Assembly (NCBI RefSeq): GCF_009796825.1
Contig: NZ_CP047030.1
Span: 2,565,001-2,629,000 of the forward strand
Reading direction: 5' to 3'
Origin: Algibacter sp. L3A6
GTDB lineage: Bacteria > Bacteroidota > Bacteroidia > Flavobacteriales > Flavobacteriaceae
DNA: 64,000 bases
Both the position numbers and the translations under genes were made by a program. This document shows, piece after piece, positions 18,030 to 27,815 of the stretch. How positions within the stretch are numbered: the first letter of the stretch is position 1; each line of letters begins with the position of its first letter. The notes beneath the pieces were generated by a model. It did not search any database. It saw nothing but the letters and a program-made list of their open reading frames with translations, and had not been told where the DNA came from.

Positions 18030-19931
18030 TTACCAGATTATAGTATAACTTATTGTTGAATGTCCTTCAGGGATTTCTATAAGTAATTCATTTTTTCCAT
18101 TGCTGTCTCTAATAATTGGTTTAATCGTTTCTCCTTCTGGAAAAGCAATATAATAGCTTTCGTTGTTAATAATGAACGTATTATTTTCTAATGCTGTTAT
18201 ACTTTGTCCGTCTGCAATTTTATGCCACATTGAAGATTTTGAATTAGAAGTAATTACTCGATCGATACCTCTTTTTGATTTTGCAGAGGCTTTAAAGCTA
18301 TGCGATATTTCATTTCCATTTATTTCGAATGAAAACATTGGTAAGCCATCATCTTTAAATTCATAACCAATTTGTTTAAATGTTTGGTTGTTACCTAAGG
18401 CTTTCGGCCATGCCTCATTCTTAGAATTTAATGAAGCGAAATCTAAATCGCCATGTAATGAAATAGGAAAGCCCATAGGTTCTCCGCGTTGATGTTCTCC
18501 TCGGGAGTGCCACATTTGTGTAGCATCTAAGAAATCACCACTCCAAACATGGAGTAAAGTGCCTGTTTCTAAATCTAAACTATAATTCAGTCTTTCAATT
18601 AATCCAACAGATATACAATGCGAGCGTTTAACACCTTTGTGGTTTAAAAAACTACGTTGTGTAAGTGGTTTATCTGTTACGTTTAAGGTAATTGGCTTTA
18701 TTGGGTTGTTCTTGCTTAAAGTTGAAGTTCCTGTTTTTAATAATGAATAACGTTGCATTTTTGGTCCTTCAACAAAAAAGTCGAAACCACGCCGCCATAT
18801 TACGGGCTTGTTGTATACAAGGTTGTAAGTAACTTGGCCTTTTTCTAAATGAACTTTACTAAATTGTGTCGTATTCATATCAAAGTCGCCATTCATTTTC
18901 ATTACAGTATCATTCTCAATGATTAAGTACGTACCGCCATTAACCGCAGCTTCAAATAAATAGTCACCAGATGTTGGTATGTCTAGCTTCCCTGAGTAAC
19001 TTAATACTTTTTGATCTCTTACATCAATCCTCATTAAAGGAGAAATAGAATCCGTTGTAAACGTTTCAAGAAGTTTAAGATCTTCTATGTTTTTTACAAC
19101 AGAAAGCTTTTTAGAATTATCGTAAATTTTAAGCTCAGATTTTTCGATGCCAATTTTTTTGTCTTCATAAAGTTTATATTTTATGTTTTTAAAAGCAACA
19201 GGTCCATGGTCACCTTGAATCATTAAAGGAGCATAAGGCACTTCTTCTTTTGCCGCGCCACCGCGAGTAGATCCCGTAACTTCTACGTTTTTCTGAATTA
19301 AAATATTATTTAACCTAACTTCTTCAAACCAAGCGTTTTTAATTTTTTCGCCTTTTTCGTTAAACCTTGGTGCATGAAAAATAATTTTTAAATGTTGCCA
19401 TAAACCAGGAGCTTTAGCAGCATTTACTAAAGGCGAATGCCCTTCATAACCTTCTTTCCCTTTTTCAGCATCTTTGTTCCATCGTTGATAAACACCGCCA
19501 ATATCATTGTATTTAGGATGTTCTACACCCCAACTATCAAATAGCTGAATTTCATATCTGCTTTGAAAATAAATACCCGAATTAGACTTTATGGGCATCA
19601 TTACATCAAGCTCTAGCTCAATATCACCATGTTCAAAATTTGAAAGTAAATTTTTGTTTTTTTCTTGGTCGTTTTTGTTTACTACTATGCCATTACCCTT
19701 GTATGGTGTAAGTGTTTTTTCTTTACTTCTATTAGCCACTACACTTCCGGCTATTTGCCAATTTTCAGCAGTTGGTTTAAAATGAGATAAGTCTTCTAAT
19801 TCAATATTAGTAAACGGTAATGCGTTAAGTGTTTCTTCTTTTTCATTAACAGTTTCTAGCAGTTTTGTTTCTTCTTTTTCGCAAGAAATTATCAACGAAA
19901 TAGCAAAAAGAAAAAGGAGTTTGTTTTTCAT
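18030..19931 (-). CDS. DUF1080 (3-keto-glycoside hydrolase family) lipoprotein with PA14-like and extra C-terminal domain
   Basis: A 633-residue lipoprotein (lipobox IISC, Cys17). Residues about 45-255 match the DUF1080/3-keto-disaccharide hydrolase fold (SNSGIYFQSRYEIQLFDSWG, GVYQRWN, WQHLKIIFHAPRF). Residues about 270-390 resemble a PA14-type carbohydrate-binding module (SGDYLFEAAVNGGTYLIIEN). The last ~220 residues form a third domain that is not recognised with confidence. DUF1080 proteins studied in Bacteroidota act on glycosides oxidised at C3. Its operon partners are the TonB receptor upstream and the propeller-cupredoxin downstream, which fits an envelope oxidation-cleavage route. Confidence 0.82.
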   Translation of the reverse strand: MKNKLLFLFAISLIISCEKEETKLLETVNEKEETLNALPFTNIELEDLSHFKPTAENWQIAGSVVANRSKEKTLTPYKGNGIVVNKNDQEKNKNLLSNFEHGDIELELDVMMPIKSNSGIYFQSRYEIQLFDSWGVEHPKYNDIGGVYQRWNKDAEKGKEGYEGHSPLVNAAKAPGLWQHLKIIFHAPRFNEKGEKIKNAWFEEVRLNNILIQKNVEVTGSTRGGAAKEEVPYAPLMIQGDHGPVAFKNIKYKLYEDKKIGIEKSELKIYDNSKKLSVVKNIEDLKLLETFTTDSISPLMRIDVRDQKVLSYSGKLDIPTSGDYLFEAAVNGGTYLIIENDTVMKMNGDFDMNTTQFSKVHLEKGQVTYNLVYNKPVIWRRGFDFFVEGPKMQRYSLLKTGTSTLSKNNPIKPITLNVTDKPLTQRSFLNHKGVKRSHCISVGLIERLNYSLDLETGTLLHVWSGDFLDATQMWHSRGEHQRGEPMGFPISLHGDLDFASLNSKNEAWPKALGNNQTFKQIGYEFKDDGLPMFSFEINGNEISHSFKASAKSKRGIDRVITSNSKSSMWHKIADGQSITALENNTFIINNESYYIAFPEGETIKPIIRDSNGKNELLIEIPEGHSTISYTIIW

Positions 19932-20038
19932 ATGCTTATTTGTTTAGATAAAGTTGGTTGTTTTTGACTTGCGTAAAAGTATCTGCTTTTAGTTGTTACC
20001 CGTTGTTCATATGGCTTATTATATGCAAAATATGGTTC

Positions 20039-22864
20039 TTAAAACGCATAATTAAGTGTTAACATGGTACTTCTTGGTAAAATAGGAACAACAATAAAAC
20101 TAGCATCTGGGTTGTTGTTAATGTAGTCTTGAGTTACTCCATTGGCATTTGCTCCAAAAGAATTTGCTCCAAAAAAGTTAGCCAGTCCGTCAGAGTTTAA
20201 AAGGTTGCTAGCTAATACGCGAGCGCTTAAATTCTTGTTTATTTGGTAGCCTATACCTGCATCAAAAACACTGTAAGCGGCCAATTGAAAAGCGTTAGCT
20301 ACGTTACCTTCACGCTTGCCTGTGTATTTCCATTTAATGAAAGATGATACTTTGTCTTTCTGAAATTCTGCAGATAGATTAAATAGTAATTTTGGATTGA
20401 ATGGTAATCTATTTCCAGAATAGTTTATAATACTATCATCTGCTATATCAACAGATCCTGCTGCGTCATAAATATTCCATTTTCTTGCCTTTGGGTTTTG
20501 TAAAACACCATTAAAACGAAAGGTTAAATATTGAATAGGGTTGTAAATGGTTTCCCATTCTAAGCCAAATGTTTGTGAGTTGTTAAACTGTATTGGCGTA
20601 TAAAAAATACTGCTTGTACTATCATCAAATTCAAAATTAGAAACTCCAATATTTTTTAATTCACTCCAAAAAAGTGTTGTTGTAAATGAGAAATCTTTTA
20701 AAGCTGATTTCAATCCTAATTCTGCTTGTTTTATTTTTTGTACTTCACCTGCATTAATAATAGGTACGTTAGCAAAATTGTTGAAATAATAATTTAATTC
20801 TGGTGCTTTGTTTCCTCTTGAATAACGTCCAAATAGAGACGTATCTTCGGTTAATTTGATATTTAAACCTGCTGAATATGATAAGTAATTATAGTTGAAA
20901 TTAAACGAATCACGTTCACCTGTTGGTTGTAAAATATTGTTATCATAAATAGTGGTTTCATCTGCATCTAAACCTCCATTTTGTGTAAAAGGAGCGCTAC
21001 GGTCATTACTGCCTTTATGGTATATAGATTCATAACGAAGTCCTAAATCTAATTGGATATTATCAGAAATTTTCCAAATATCATTAACAAACGTAGCTGC
21101 TTGAAAAACATCAGCACGACTGTTTGTGAAAAATAAACCACCATAGTTACTTACACCATGCTCATCAGATAAATATAGAACCGGTTCACCAGGGTTTTCT
21201 AAAGTAACCTCTAACATGGTTGGGTTATTTTCATAAGTAGAAAATGCAAAACTACCTTGTGTAAAAACGGAAGTATTAGATATACCAGTAGAAAAACCAA
21301 AACTAAAATCGTGGTTGTCCCAAGTTTTCAATAAAGTTAATTGTTGCATAAACTCATCGGCATTGTTGTCTTTATACCAAGTCGATGTGCCCAAAACAGC
21401 ATCGTTAGGTAGTGTACTATCGGTTAAATAGTTTATTGGACTTCCTGCAAAAATAGGACTGTTATCAATTCTTGCCATTTCGGCTCCAGTTTGAGCATTT
21501 TTAAATACAATTTGGCCAACAGGAAAAGGGTTCCCGTTACTTGGTAAATAATACGTTGTAGGGTCGCTCAATGATACAAAAGCGTTACTGATTGAGGTTT
21601 GCCAATTTGCATTTTTGGTCGAAAACTTCATGTTGTTTTTTATAGACCAATTATTGTTTAGGTTCTGAAACAAATCTAACCCAACCGCTAAATCTTTTGC
21701 ATGTACACCTTTTGATGGATTAAAACTGTTTGTTTTACCATCTTCTAAATAACGACCATCAGGAATCGATGCATTGTAAGAAGGCATTAATAGGGCAGAG
21801 GAGTTAAAGTCTTGTCCAAAAGCAGCTTCAGGATTGTCCCAGTTTGTAGCCGCAACACCGTTATATCTATTTGTATAATCGTTTAAATATTTTCCGTAAA
21901 GTTTAAAGTATCCACGAGAGTTTACTTTAGTTAAGTTGAATTTAAATTGTCCGCCTTTACTAAACGTAAAATCTGTATTTCTTGCACCTTCATCATGTCT
22001 GTAATGTCCACCAGCGTTAAAACTCCAATTATTTCCTAATTGGCTACCTAAAACAGCATCTGCTCTGTAATATGGATTGCCTTCACCTTGAATACCAGTT
22101 TGTAATTGTACTTCACCAGTTAATTCTTTTGAGTTCGTTTGTCTAGAAATAAAATTATAAACGCCTCCAGGAGCATTCATGGCTGTTATGGATGCGCTAC
22201 CGCCTCTTAAGGCCTCAACGTTTGCTGTCATTAAATCTACACGATGAAATAAATCTGGACCATAGTACGAGTGTTGTACTAAACTCACAGGTAAATCATC
22301 TTCCTGTAAAGACACGTAATACCAGCCCATATCATCTTCGGCTGCAGCCGAAACGCCACGTGTGTAAACTCTTGTAAAAACTTCTCCAGCAGAAGCATCA
22401 ACAAAAGTTCCAGGGATGTTCTGCAATAAGTTTGCAGTGCCTTGCGGAACTATTTGTTTTAAGTCTTTAGTATTTAAAGTGCTCACAGAGGTACTCGATT
22501 CTAATTGTATTGTAGGCGTGAAATTCCCTGTAATAACTACGGTATGTAGGTTTAATAAGTCGCTCTCTAAATTGTACGATAACTCGGTGTTATTACCGTT
22601 TAAGCTAACATTATCATTAATAGGTTTAAATCCTAAATGCGAAATGCTTAAAATATAATTTCCCGTAGGTGTATTTGTTAAGTAATACTTGCCTTCGGAA
22701 TCTGTAATGCTAAAAAGTATTGGTTCTGTATTTAAAAAAACAGTAGCTCCAGATATAGGGTTATTGTTGCTGTCTGTAATTGTTCCGTTAAGAGATGATT
22801 GTGCGTTAATTAATAAGGTTTGTGCCAATATCAAAACTGATATTAGTAATTTAATGCTATTCAT
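20039..22864 (-). CDS. TonB-dependent outer-membrane receptor
   Basis: A 941-residue outer-membrane transporter: signal peptide (1-21), a carboxypeptidase-regulatory-like domain (about 23-110, GTITDSNNNPISGATVFLNT), a plug domain (about 120-235) and a 22-strand barrel ending in the terminal aromatic residue Phe941. No SusD-like partner is adjacent, so it is not a canonical Sus pair. It heads the minus-strand set receptor, DUF1080, propeller-cupredoxin (107 bases to the next gene) and is divergent from the AraC regulator. The ligand is unknown, and a sugar or glycoside is suggested only by context. Confidence 0.93.
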   Translation of the reverse strand: MNSIKLLISVLILAQTLLINAQSSLNGTITDSNNNPISGATVFLNTEPILFSITDSEGKYYLTNTPTGNYILSISHLGFKPINDNVSLNGNNTELSYNLESDLLNLHTVVITGNFTPTIQLESSTSVSTLNTKDLKQIVPQGTANLLQNIPGTFVDASAGEVFTRVYTRGVSAAAEDDMGWYYVSLQEDDLPVSLVQHSYYGPDLFHRVDLMTANVEALRGGSASITAMNAPGGVYNFISRQTNSKELTGEVQLQTGIQGEGNPYYRADAVLGSQLGNNWSFNAGGHYRHDEGARNTDFTFSKGGQFKFNLTKVNSRGYFKLYGKYLNDYTNRYNGVAATNWDNPEAAFGQDFNSSALLMPSYNASIPDGRYLEDGKTNSFNPSKGVHAKDLAVGLDLFQNLNNNWSIKNNMKFSTKNANWQTSISNAFVSLSDPTTYYLPSNGNPFPVGQIVFKNAQTGAEMARIDNSPIFAGSPINYLTDSTLPNDAVLGTSTWYKDNNADEFMQQLTLLKTWDNHDFSFGFSTGISNTSVFTQGSFAFSTYENNPTMLEVTLENPGEPVLYLSDEHGVSNYGGLFFTNSRADVFQAATFVNDIWKISDNIQLDLGLRYESIYHKGSNDRSAPFTQNGGLDADETTIYDNNILQPTGERDSFNFNYNYLSYSAGLNIKLTEDTSLFGRYSRGNKAPELNYYFNNFANVPIINAGEVQKIKQAELGLKSALKDFSFTTTLFWSELKNIGVSNFEFDDSTSSIFYTPIQFNNSQTFGLEWETIYNPIQYLTFRFNGVLQNPKARKWNIYDAAGSVDIADDSIINYSGNRLPFNPKLLFNLSAEFQKDKVSSFIKWKYTGKREGNVANAFQLAAYSVFDAGIGYQINKNLSARVLASNLLNSDGLANFFGANSFGANANGVTQDYINNNPDASFIVVPILPRSTMLTLNYAF

Positions 22865-23037
22865 AAGTTATAGAGAGTAAAAAATAGTTGGTTGATTTTT
22901 GAATCACAAATTTATAAAATTTATCCGCATTACTGTTTATATATTATCACTGAAAGGATTCAAACAGATCTATCAATTGGTAATAAATAACGTCCTGTTC
23001 CAATTTTAATGAAAGGCAAATTTTTAATTCATAAAAA
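22865..23037. promoter_or_regulatory. Divergent promoter region between TonB receptor and AraC regulator
   Basis: On the minus strand TAAATTTG (22914-22907) is an exact TAnnTTTG box 43-50 bases ahead of the receptor start. On the plus strand, TATTTTG overlaps the first codons of the regulator frame, so a later start for that gene is possible. No clear operator repeat is seen. Confidence 0.45.
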
Positions 23038-24108
23038 ATGTGTATTTTGCGTGGTGCTAATGTTCAAATAATTTCAGTGAAAGTAAACAAAATAAATATT
23101 GAACCTTATGAGGCTGATGGTATTGTATACCATGCAGATACTTGTTTGCCATTAATTGATGCGTTTAACAGAAAAAAAATAAAGTTTAAAGCTTTAGCTA
23201 GGCATACTTATCCTGGCGATCGATTGGATGAAAATACCATGGGGCTAAACAGTATTGGCTATTGGGATGCAAACGAACCGCAAGATTGGGGTTTAGACTG
23301 GCACCGCAATGAAGGTATTGAGTTTCATTTTTTAGAATCGGGCACTATGCCGTATTCTCAGGAAAATAAAGAGGTTTTGCTTACTCCAAATCATTTAACA
23401 ATTACACGTCCGTGGGAAGCTCATAAAGTTGGAAATCCATATGTTGGTATGGGGAAATTTTATTGGGTTATTATCGATTTAGGCGTGCGAAGGCCTCATC
23501 AAGAATGGGCTTGGCCAGATTGGATCACATTAACGTCGAGTGATTTAGGACGATTAACTACTATTTTAAGGCAGAATGAAAAATCTATTTGGAAAACCGA
23601 TCAAACAGTTCGCGATTGTTTTCTTAGGATTAACAAGGCAATCAATACCGATGAAAATGGGAGTAATGCTTCTAAAATAAGGCTGTTAGTCAATTATTTA
23701 TTAATTCTTTTACTCGATTTATTAAATACAGACGATGTTGTTTTAGATGAAAAACTAACTGATAGTTCACGAAGTGTAAAATTCTTTTTAGATGAATTGG
23801 TGAATAATTTATCCGAAAATTGGACTGTAGAACTAATGGCAGAATCTGCAGGTGTGGGAGTAACAAGGTTTACGCACCATTGCAAGCGTTTAACTAATGT
23901 AACGCCTATGCGCTATCTTACCATGAAGCGTTTGGATTTATCTAAAAAAATCCTTCAAGAAAACAACGAGTTGACTATTGCAGAAGTGGCCTATATGTGT
24001 GGTTTTGCAACAAGCCAATACTTTGCAACGGTTTTTAAAAAGCATGAAAAATGCTCGCCTAATACTTATAGGTTAAAGTATGCTGTAAATGTGGTAGACT
24101 GTGTTTAA
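23038..24108 (+). CDS. AraC-family transcriptional regulator
   Basis: Up to 356 residues. An N-terminal cupin-like sensing domain (about 60-160, GIEFHFLESG, LTPNHLTITRPWEAHKVGNP) and a C-terminal double helix-turn-helix (about 250-350, AESAGVGVTRFTHHCKRL and IAEVAYMCGFATSQYFATVFKK) are present. Such proteins usually activate sugar-use genes on ligand binding. It sits between the divergent receptor operon and the MFS/Gfo-Idh-MocA operon, so it is the likely local regulator. The start is uncertain: a promoter-like TATTTTG lies at the proposed start and an in-frame GTG at 23079 is an alternative. Confidence 0.9.
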   Translation: MCILRGANVQIISVKVNKINIEPYEADGIVYHADTCLPLIDAFNRKKIKFKALARHTYPGDRLDENTMGLNSIGYWDANEPQDWGLDWHRNEGIEFHFLESGTMPYSQENKEVLLTPNHLTITRPWEAHKVGNPYVGMGKFYWVIIDLGVRRPHQEWAWPDWITLTSSDLGRLTTILRQNEKSIWKTDQTVRDCFLRINKAINTDENGSNASKIRLLVNYLLILLLDLLNTDDVVLDEKLTDSSRSVKFFLDELVNNLSENWTVELMAESAGVGVTRFTHHCKRLTNVTPMRYLTMKRLDLSKKILQENNELTIAEVAYMCGFATSQYFATVFKKHEKCSPNTYRLKYAVNVVDCV

Positions 24109-24202
24109 ATTATTTCACTGAATAATAATACACGCTATTTAAAATTCTATTTTATATTTTCACTAGGTAGAAATTACTGTGCTTTTTTGTTCCAATACTT
24201 AA

Positions 24203-24269
24203 AGTCTGTACTTTATAACGTTTTTATAAAGTAACGGTTATGGGGTGTAATGATAAATAGGAGTCTGTA
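24203..24269. promoter_or_regulatory. Candidate operator ahead of the MFS operon
   Basis: There is a direct repeat AGTCTGTA at 24203-24210 and 24262-24269, plus an inverted repeat ACTTTATA (24210-24217)/TATAAAGT (24225-24232) with a 7-base spacer. The positions, 40-100 bases before the transporter start and beside the AraC gene, fit a regulator site. This is inference. Confidence 0.4.
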
Positions 24270-24306
24270 ATTTCTATACCAACCAAACTAAACTAAATTT
24301 TATAAA

Positions 24307-25479
24307 ATGGAAAACATTAATAAGAAGCGACTCTTTCTTGCGAGTTGTTTAGCATTAATTACAACGGCAATGACATTTGCCATTCGCGCACGATTAGAAA
24401 CTGTTTTTGGACCTGAAGGCGTTGGGCTAACACTAGAACAAATTGGTTACGCGTTTACACCAGCTTTTTTCGGTTTTACAATTGCCATGATTTTTGGCGG
24501 ACCTTTAGTCGATTTTCTCGGGATTAAAAAAATTACCTGGATTGCCTTTGCTATGCATGCCATAGGAATTGTGTGGACTATTATGGCCGATTCAATGACT
24601 TCTTTATTTCTAGCAACACTATTTGTTGGTATCGGTAATGGTATGGTAGAAGCAGCGTTAAACCCAATGGTAGCATCGATGTATACTAATGAAAAAACAA
24701 AAATGCTAAATAGATTTCATGTATGGTTCCCTGGTGGTATTGTAATTGGTTCTATTGTAGGATGGCTCGTTATGGATGTTATGGGCTTAAGTTGGCAAAT
24801 TATGGTTTCAACGTTATTTATACCTTTAGTACTGTATGCCGTATTGTTTTTTGGACAAGTATTTCCGGTTACCGAGCGTGTCCAAATGGGGATTAGTAAT
24901 AAAAAAATGTTCTCTAGCGTCGGGAAACCGCTATTCATCTTTATGGTGTTTTGCATGCTTTTAACAGCAGCTTCAGAGTTAGGAACAACCCAACGTATAG
25001 AATCACTTTTAAAAGAATCTGTTGCAGTACCACTGTTAGTTTTAGCGTTTATCAACGGTATTATGGCTCTAGGGAGACTGTTCGCTGGGCAAGTTGTACA
25101 TAGATTAAAACCTTCGGGAATGTTATTATATTCGGCAATATTCACTTTTATAGGTTTATGGTTGTTAACGGTAACTAGTGGTGGAATGACTTTTGTTGCA
25201 GCAGCAGTTTTTGCTATTGGCGTTACATTCTTTTGGCCAACCATGTTAGGCTTTGTGGCAGAATATTTACCAGAAACAGGAGCGCTTGGGCTTTCAATTA
25301 TGGGTGGAGCAGGTATGTTTTCTGTATCGTTAGTATTACCAATTATGGGGAAATTGATGGATGATGCCAACGCTTCTGAAGCTTTAAGAACCATGTCTAT
25401 TTTGCCAGCAATTCTTATTGTGGCCTTTTTAGGTTTAAATTTTTATATGAAAAAAAGAAATAAAACAGAACAAGCATAA
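24307..25479 (+). CDS. MFS transporter (probable sugar/oxidised-sugar importer)
   Basis: An inner-membrane carrier of 390 residues with about twelve hydrophobic segments in the 6+6 major-facilitator pattern. The loop 2-3 signature resembles GGPLVDFLGIKKI (about residues 64-76). It starts with a short polar N-terminus and ends KKRNKTEQA. It is first in a tight operon with the Gfo/Idh/MocA gene 6 bases later, so the imported compound is probably the substrate of that oxidoreductase or its product's precursor. No family motif fixes the substrate. Confidence 0.85.
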   Translation: MENINKKRLFLASCLALITTAMTFAIRARLETVFGPEGVGLTLEQIGYAFTPAFFGFTIAMIFGGPLVDFLGIKKITWIAFAMHAIGIVWTIMADSMTSLFLATLFVGIGNGMVEAALNPMVASMYTNEKTKMLNRFHVWFPGGIVIGSIVGWLVMDVMGLSWQIMVSTLFIPLVLYAVLFFGQVFPVTERVQMGISNKKMFSSVGKPLFIFMVFCMLLTAASELGTTQRIESLLKESVAVPLLVLAFINGIMALGRLFAGQVVHRLKPSGMLLYSAIFTFIGLWLLTVTSGGMTFVAAAVFAIGVTFFWPTMLGFVAEYLPETGALGLSIMGGAGMFSVSLVLPIMGKLMDDANASEALRTMSILPAILIVAFLGLNFYMKKRNKTEQA

Positions 25480-25485
25480 GTAGTT

Positions 25486-26634
25486 ATGACAAGAAAATTA
25501 AGAATGGGAATGATAGGTGGCGGCACCGGATCATTCATTGGAGATGTACACCGCAGAGCCGCAGCCATCGATGGCATGATAGAATTAGTTTGCGGGGCTT
25601 TTAGTAGTAATGAAGAAAAGTCTAAAGCATCAGGAAAAGCACTATATCTTCCAGAAGATAGGTGCTATGGTAGTTTTGAGGAAATGATTTTAAAAGAAAA
25701 GGAACTTCCTGAAGGTGTTCGTATGGATTTTGTTTCCATTGTAACACCAAATCATATGCATTTTCCTCCTGCAAAATTAGCTTTAGAACATGGATTTAAT
25801 GTGGTTTGCGATAAACCGATGACGTTAACTTTAGAGGAAGCCATCGCGTTAGAAACTATAATCGAAAAAAGCGGGAAACTTTTTGCTTTAACACATAATT
25901 ACACAGGGCACCCCATGGTAAAGCAAGCGCGAGCTATGGTTGCTAAAGGTGATTTGGGTAAAATTAGAAAAATACAAGTACAATATTTGCAAGGTTGGTT
26001 GTCTACGGCAGTAGAACAAACCGGACAGAAACAAGCATCTTGGCGAGTAGATCCTAGTAAATCGGGTATTGGCGGAGCTTTAGGAGATATTGGAACGCAT
26101 GCAGAAAATTTGGCTGAATATATTACAGGACTAAAAATTGAAGAACTTGCTGCAGATTTAGGAAAGTTTGGAGAAGGCCGTGTGCTTGATGACGATGGTA
26201 ATTTATTACTACGCATGGAGAATGGAGCTAAAGGCACCATGTCTATTTCGCAAATTGCTTTAGGTGAAGAAAATAATCTAGCTATTAAGGTTTATGGTGA
26301 AAAAGGAAGTTTGGAATGGCATCAAGAAAATCCGAACCAATTAATTACACATTGGTTAGAAGAGCCTGTTAAAATATTTACACCAAATGGTAATAATTTA
26401 TATGAAGAAGCTCTAAACGTTTCTCGTATTCCGGCAGGACACCCAGAAGGATATTTAGAAGCTTTTGCAACTATTTATAAGAATTTTGCGACGCATTTAA
26501 TGGCTGTTTTAAATGGTGAAACTATTGATAAACCAGATTATCCAACGGTGAAAGATGGTATTCGAGGGATGCAATTTATTTATGCAGCCGTTGAAAGTGA
26601 TAAAAAGAACGCTGCTTGGACAAAAATAGAATAA
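25486..26634 (+). CDS. Gfo/Idh/MocA-family NAD(P)-dependent oxidoreductase
   Basis: A cytoplasmic-looking enzyme of 382 residues: an N-terminal Rossmann fold (GMIGGGTGSFIGDVHRRAA) and the family DKP motif (VVCDKPMTLTLEEA, about 107-120) with the conserved lysine. A C-terminal alpha/beta domain carries GDIGTHAENLAEYITG (near 203), including the catalytic-type His. Members oxidise or reduce sugar hydroxyls. ThuB of rhizobia, which acts on disaccharides at C3, belongs here. Neighbours of the sugar-isomerase, DUF1080 and ThuA types point to keto-sugar chemistry. Confidence 0.92.
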   Translation: MTRKLRMGMIGGGTGSFIGDVHRRAAAIDGMIELVCGAFSSNEEKSKASGKALYLPEDRCYGSFEEMILKEKELPEGVRMDFVSIVTPNHMHFPPAKLALEHGFNVVCDKPMTLTLEEAIALETIIEKSGKLFALTHNYTGHPMVKQARAMVAKGDLGKIRKIQVQYLQGWLSTAVEQTGQKQASWRVDPSKSGIGGALGDIGTHAENLAEYITGLKIEELAADLGKFGEGRVLDDDGNLLLRMENGAKGTMSISQIALGEENNLAIKVYGEKGSLEWHQENPNQLITHWLEEPVKIFTPNGNNLYEEALNVSRIPAGHPEGYLEAFATIYKNFATHLMAVLNGETIDKPDYPTVKDGIRGMQFIYAAVESDKKNAAWTKIE

Positions 26635-26650
26635 CGATATAAACTACTAT

Positions 26651-26745
26651 TGGCGGATGCTGCGTTAGGGATTGAACGGCCTGTTTAAGCTCCCCGACCA
26701 ACGAAAGGGAGCGAGTAGAGAAAGCCCGACCCTTGGGTAACGCCA
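26651..26745 (+). repeat. Dispersed structured repeat, copy 1
   Basis: The ends GCGTTA (26662-26667) and TAACGC (26738-26743) pair, as do TGGCG (26651-26655) and CGCCA (26741-26745) as an alternative. Inside is GCTCCC/GGGAGC and a small ACCC-TT-GGGT hairpin. The block at 26721-26744 is identical to 42647-42670, and the 5' part (GCGGAT..GCGTTAG.GATTG) also matches. It sits between two genes of one operon and so is transcribed. Confidence 0.85.
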
Positions 26746-26762
26746 AAAAAATAAGATAAAAT

Positions 26763-27815
26763 ATGAAAACAATAAAAGGACCAGCAATTTTTTTAGCGCA
26801 ATTCGCAGGAAGTGAAGCGCCATTTAATACTTTAGATAACTTATGTAAATGGGCTGCAGATTTAGGATATAAAGGGATTCAGATTCCAACATGGGAAACG
26901 GGATTAATCGATATCGAAATAGCTGCGGAAAGTCAAACCTATTGCGATGATTTAAAAGGAAAAGTTAATTCTTATGGTTTAGAAATAACAGAATTGTCTA
27001 CACATTTACAAGGGCAGTTAGTAGCTGTAAATCCGGCTTACGATACTTTGTTTGATGGTTTCGCTCCCGATGCTGTAAAAGGAAATCCAAAAGCAAGAAC
27101 GGAATGGGCTATAGATTTTGTTAAAAAATCGGGAACAGCAAGTGGTAGATTAGGTTTAAAATCTCACGCGTCGTTTTCGGGTGCTTTGCTTTGGCATACT
27201 ATGTACCCTTGGCCACAACGTCCGCAAGGTTTAGTGGAAATGGGCTTTAAGGAGTTAGCAAACCGTTGGTTGCCTATTTTAAATCATTTTGATGAGCAAG
27301 GGGTAGATATTTGTTATGAACTGCACCCAGGTGAAGATTTGCACGATGGAGTTTCTTTTGAACGTTTTTTAGAGGCAACAGGAAATCATAAACGTGCTAA
27401 TATTCTTTACGATCCAAGTCATTTTGTATTGCAACAATTAGATTATTTAAAATTTATAGATTATTACCACGAGCGTATAAAGGCTTTTCATGTTAAAGAT
27501 GCTGAGTTTAATATGTCTGGAAAACAAGGGGTTTACGGAGGTTACTCGGATTGGCAAGATCGCGCAGGCCGTTTTAGATCTTTAGGTGATGGTCAAGTCG
27601 ATTTCAAAAGTATTTTTACAAAACTTACTAAATGCGATTGTGATGTTTGGGCGGTTATGGAATGGGAATGCTGTATTAAATCTTCGGCTCAAGGTGCTCG
27701 AGAAGGTGCGCCTTTTATTCAGCAACATATTATTGAGGCAGCCGAGCGTAGTTTTGATGATTTTGCTGGTGCGAAGCCAGATGAAGCTTATTTAAAAAGT
27801 ATACTCGGAATTTAA
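26763..27815 (+). CDS. Sugar phosphate isomerase/epimerase (xylose-isomerase-like TIM barrel)
   Basis: A 350-residue AP-endonuclease-2/xylose-isomerase-like barrel without a signal peptide. Metal-binding residues appear in the expected order: Glu in ICYELHPGED (near 183), Asp in ILYDPSHF (near 217), His in KAFHVKDAEF (near 241) and Glu in VMEWECC (near 300). These enzymes isomerise or epimerise sugars and keto-sugars with a divalent metal. Its stop codon overlaps the next start by one base (TAATG), so it is translationally coupled to the DUF1080 gene. Confidence 0.9.
   Translation: MKTIKGPAIFLAQFAGSEAPFNTLDNLCKWAADLGYKGIQIPTWETGLIDIEIAAESQTYCDDLKGKVNSYGLEITELSTHLQGQLVAVNPAYDTLFDGFAPDAVKGNPKARTEWAIDFVKKSGTASGRLGLKSHASFSGALLWHTMYPWPQRPQGLVEMGFKELANRWLPILNHFDEQGVDICYELHPGEDLHDGVSFERFLEATGNHKRANILYDPSHFVLQQLDYLKFIDYYHERIKAFHVKDAEFNMSGKQGVYGGYSDWQDRAGRFRSLGDGQVDFKSIFTKLTKCDCDVWAVMEWECCIKSSAQGAREGAPFIQQHIIEAAERSFDDFAGAKPDEAYLKSILGI

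Noticed and set aside
24717..25394. 225-codon antisense frame inside the MFS gene
   Set aside because: It lies opposite a clear membrane transporter and has no protein-like features. It is a by-product of codon choice on the other strand.
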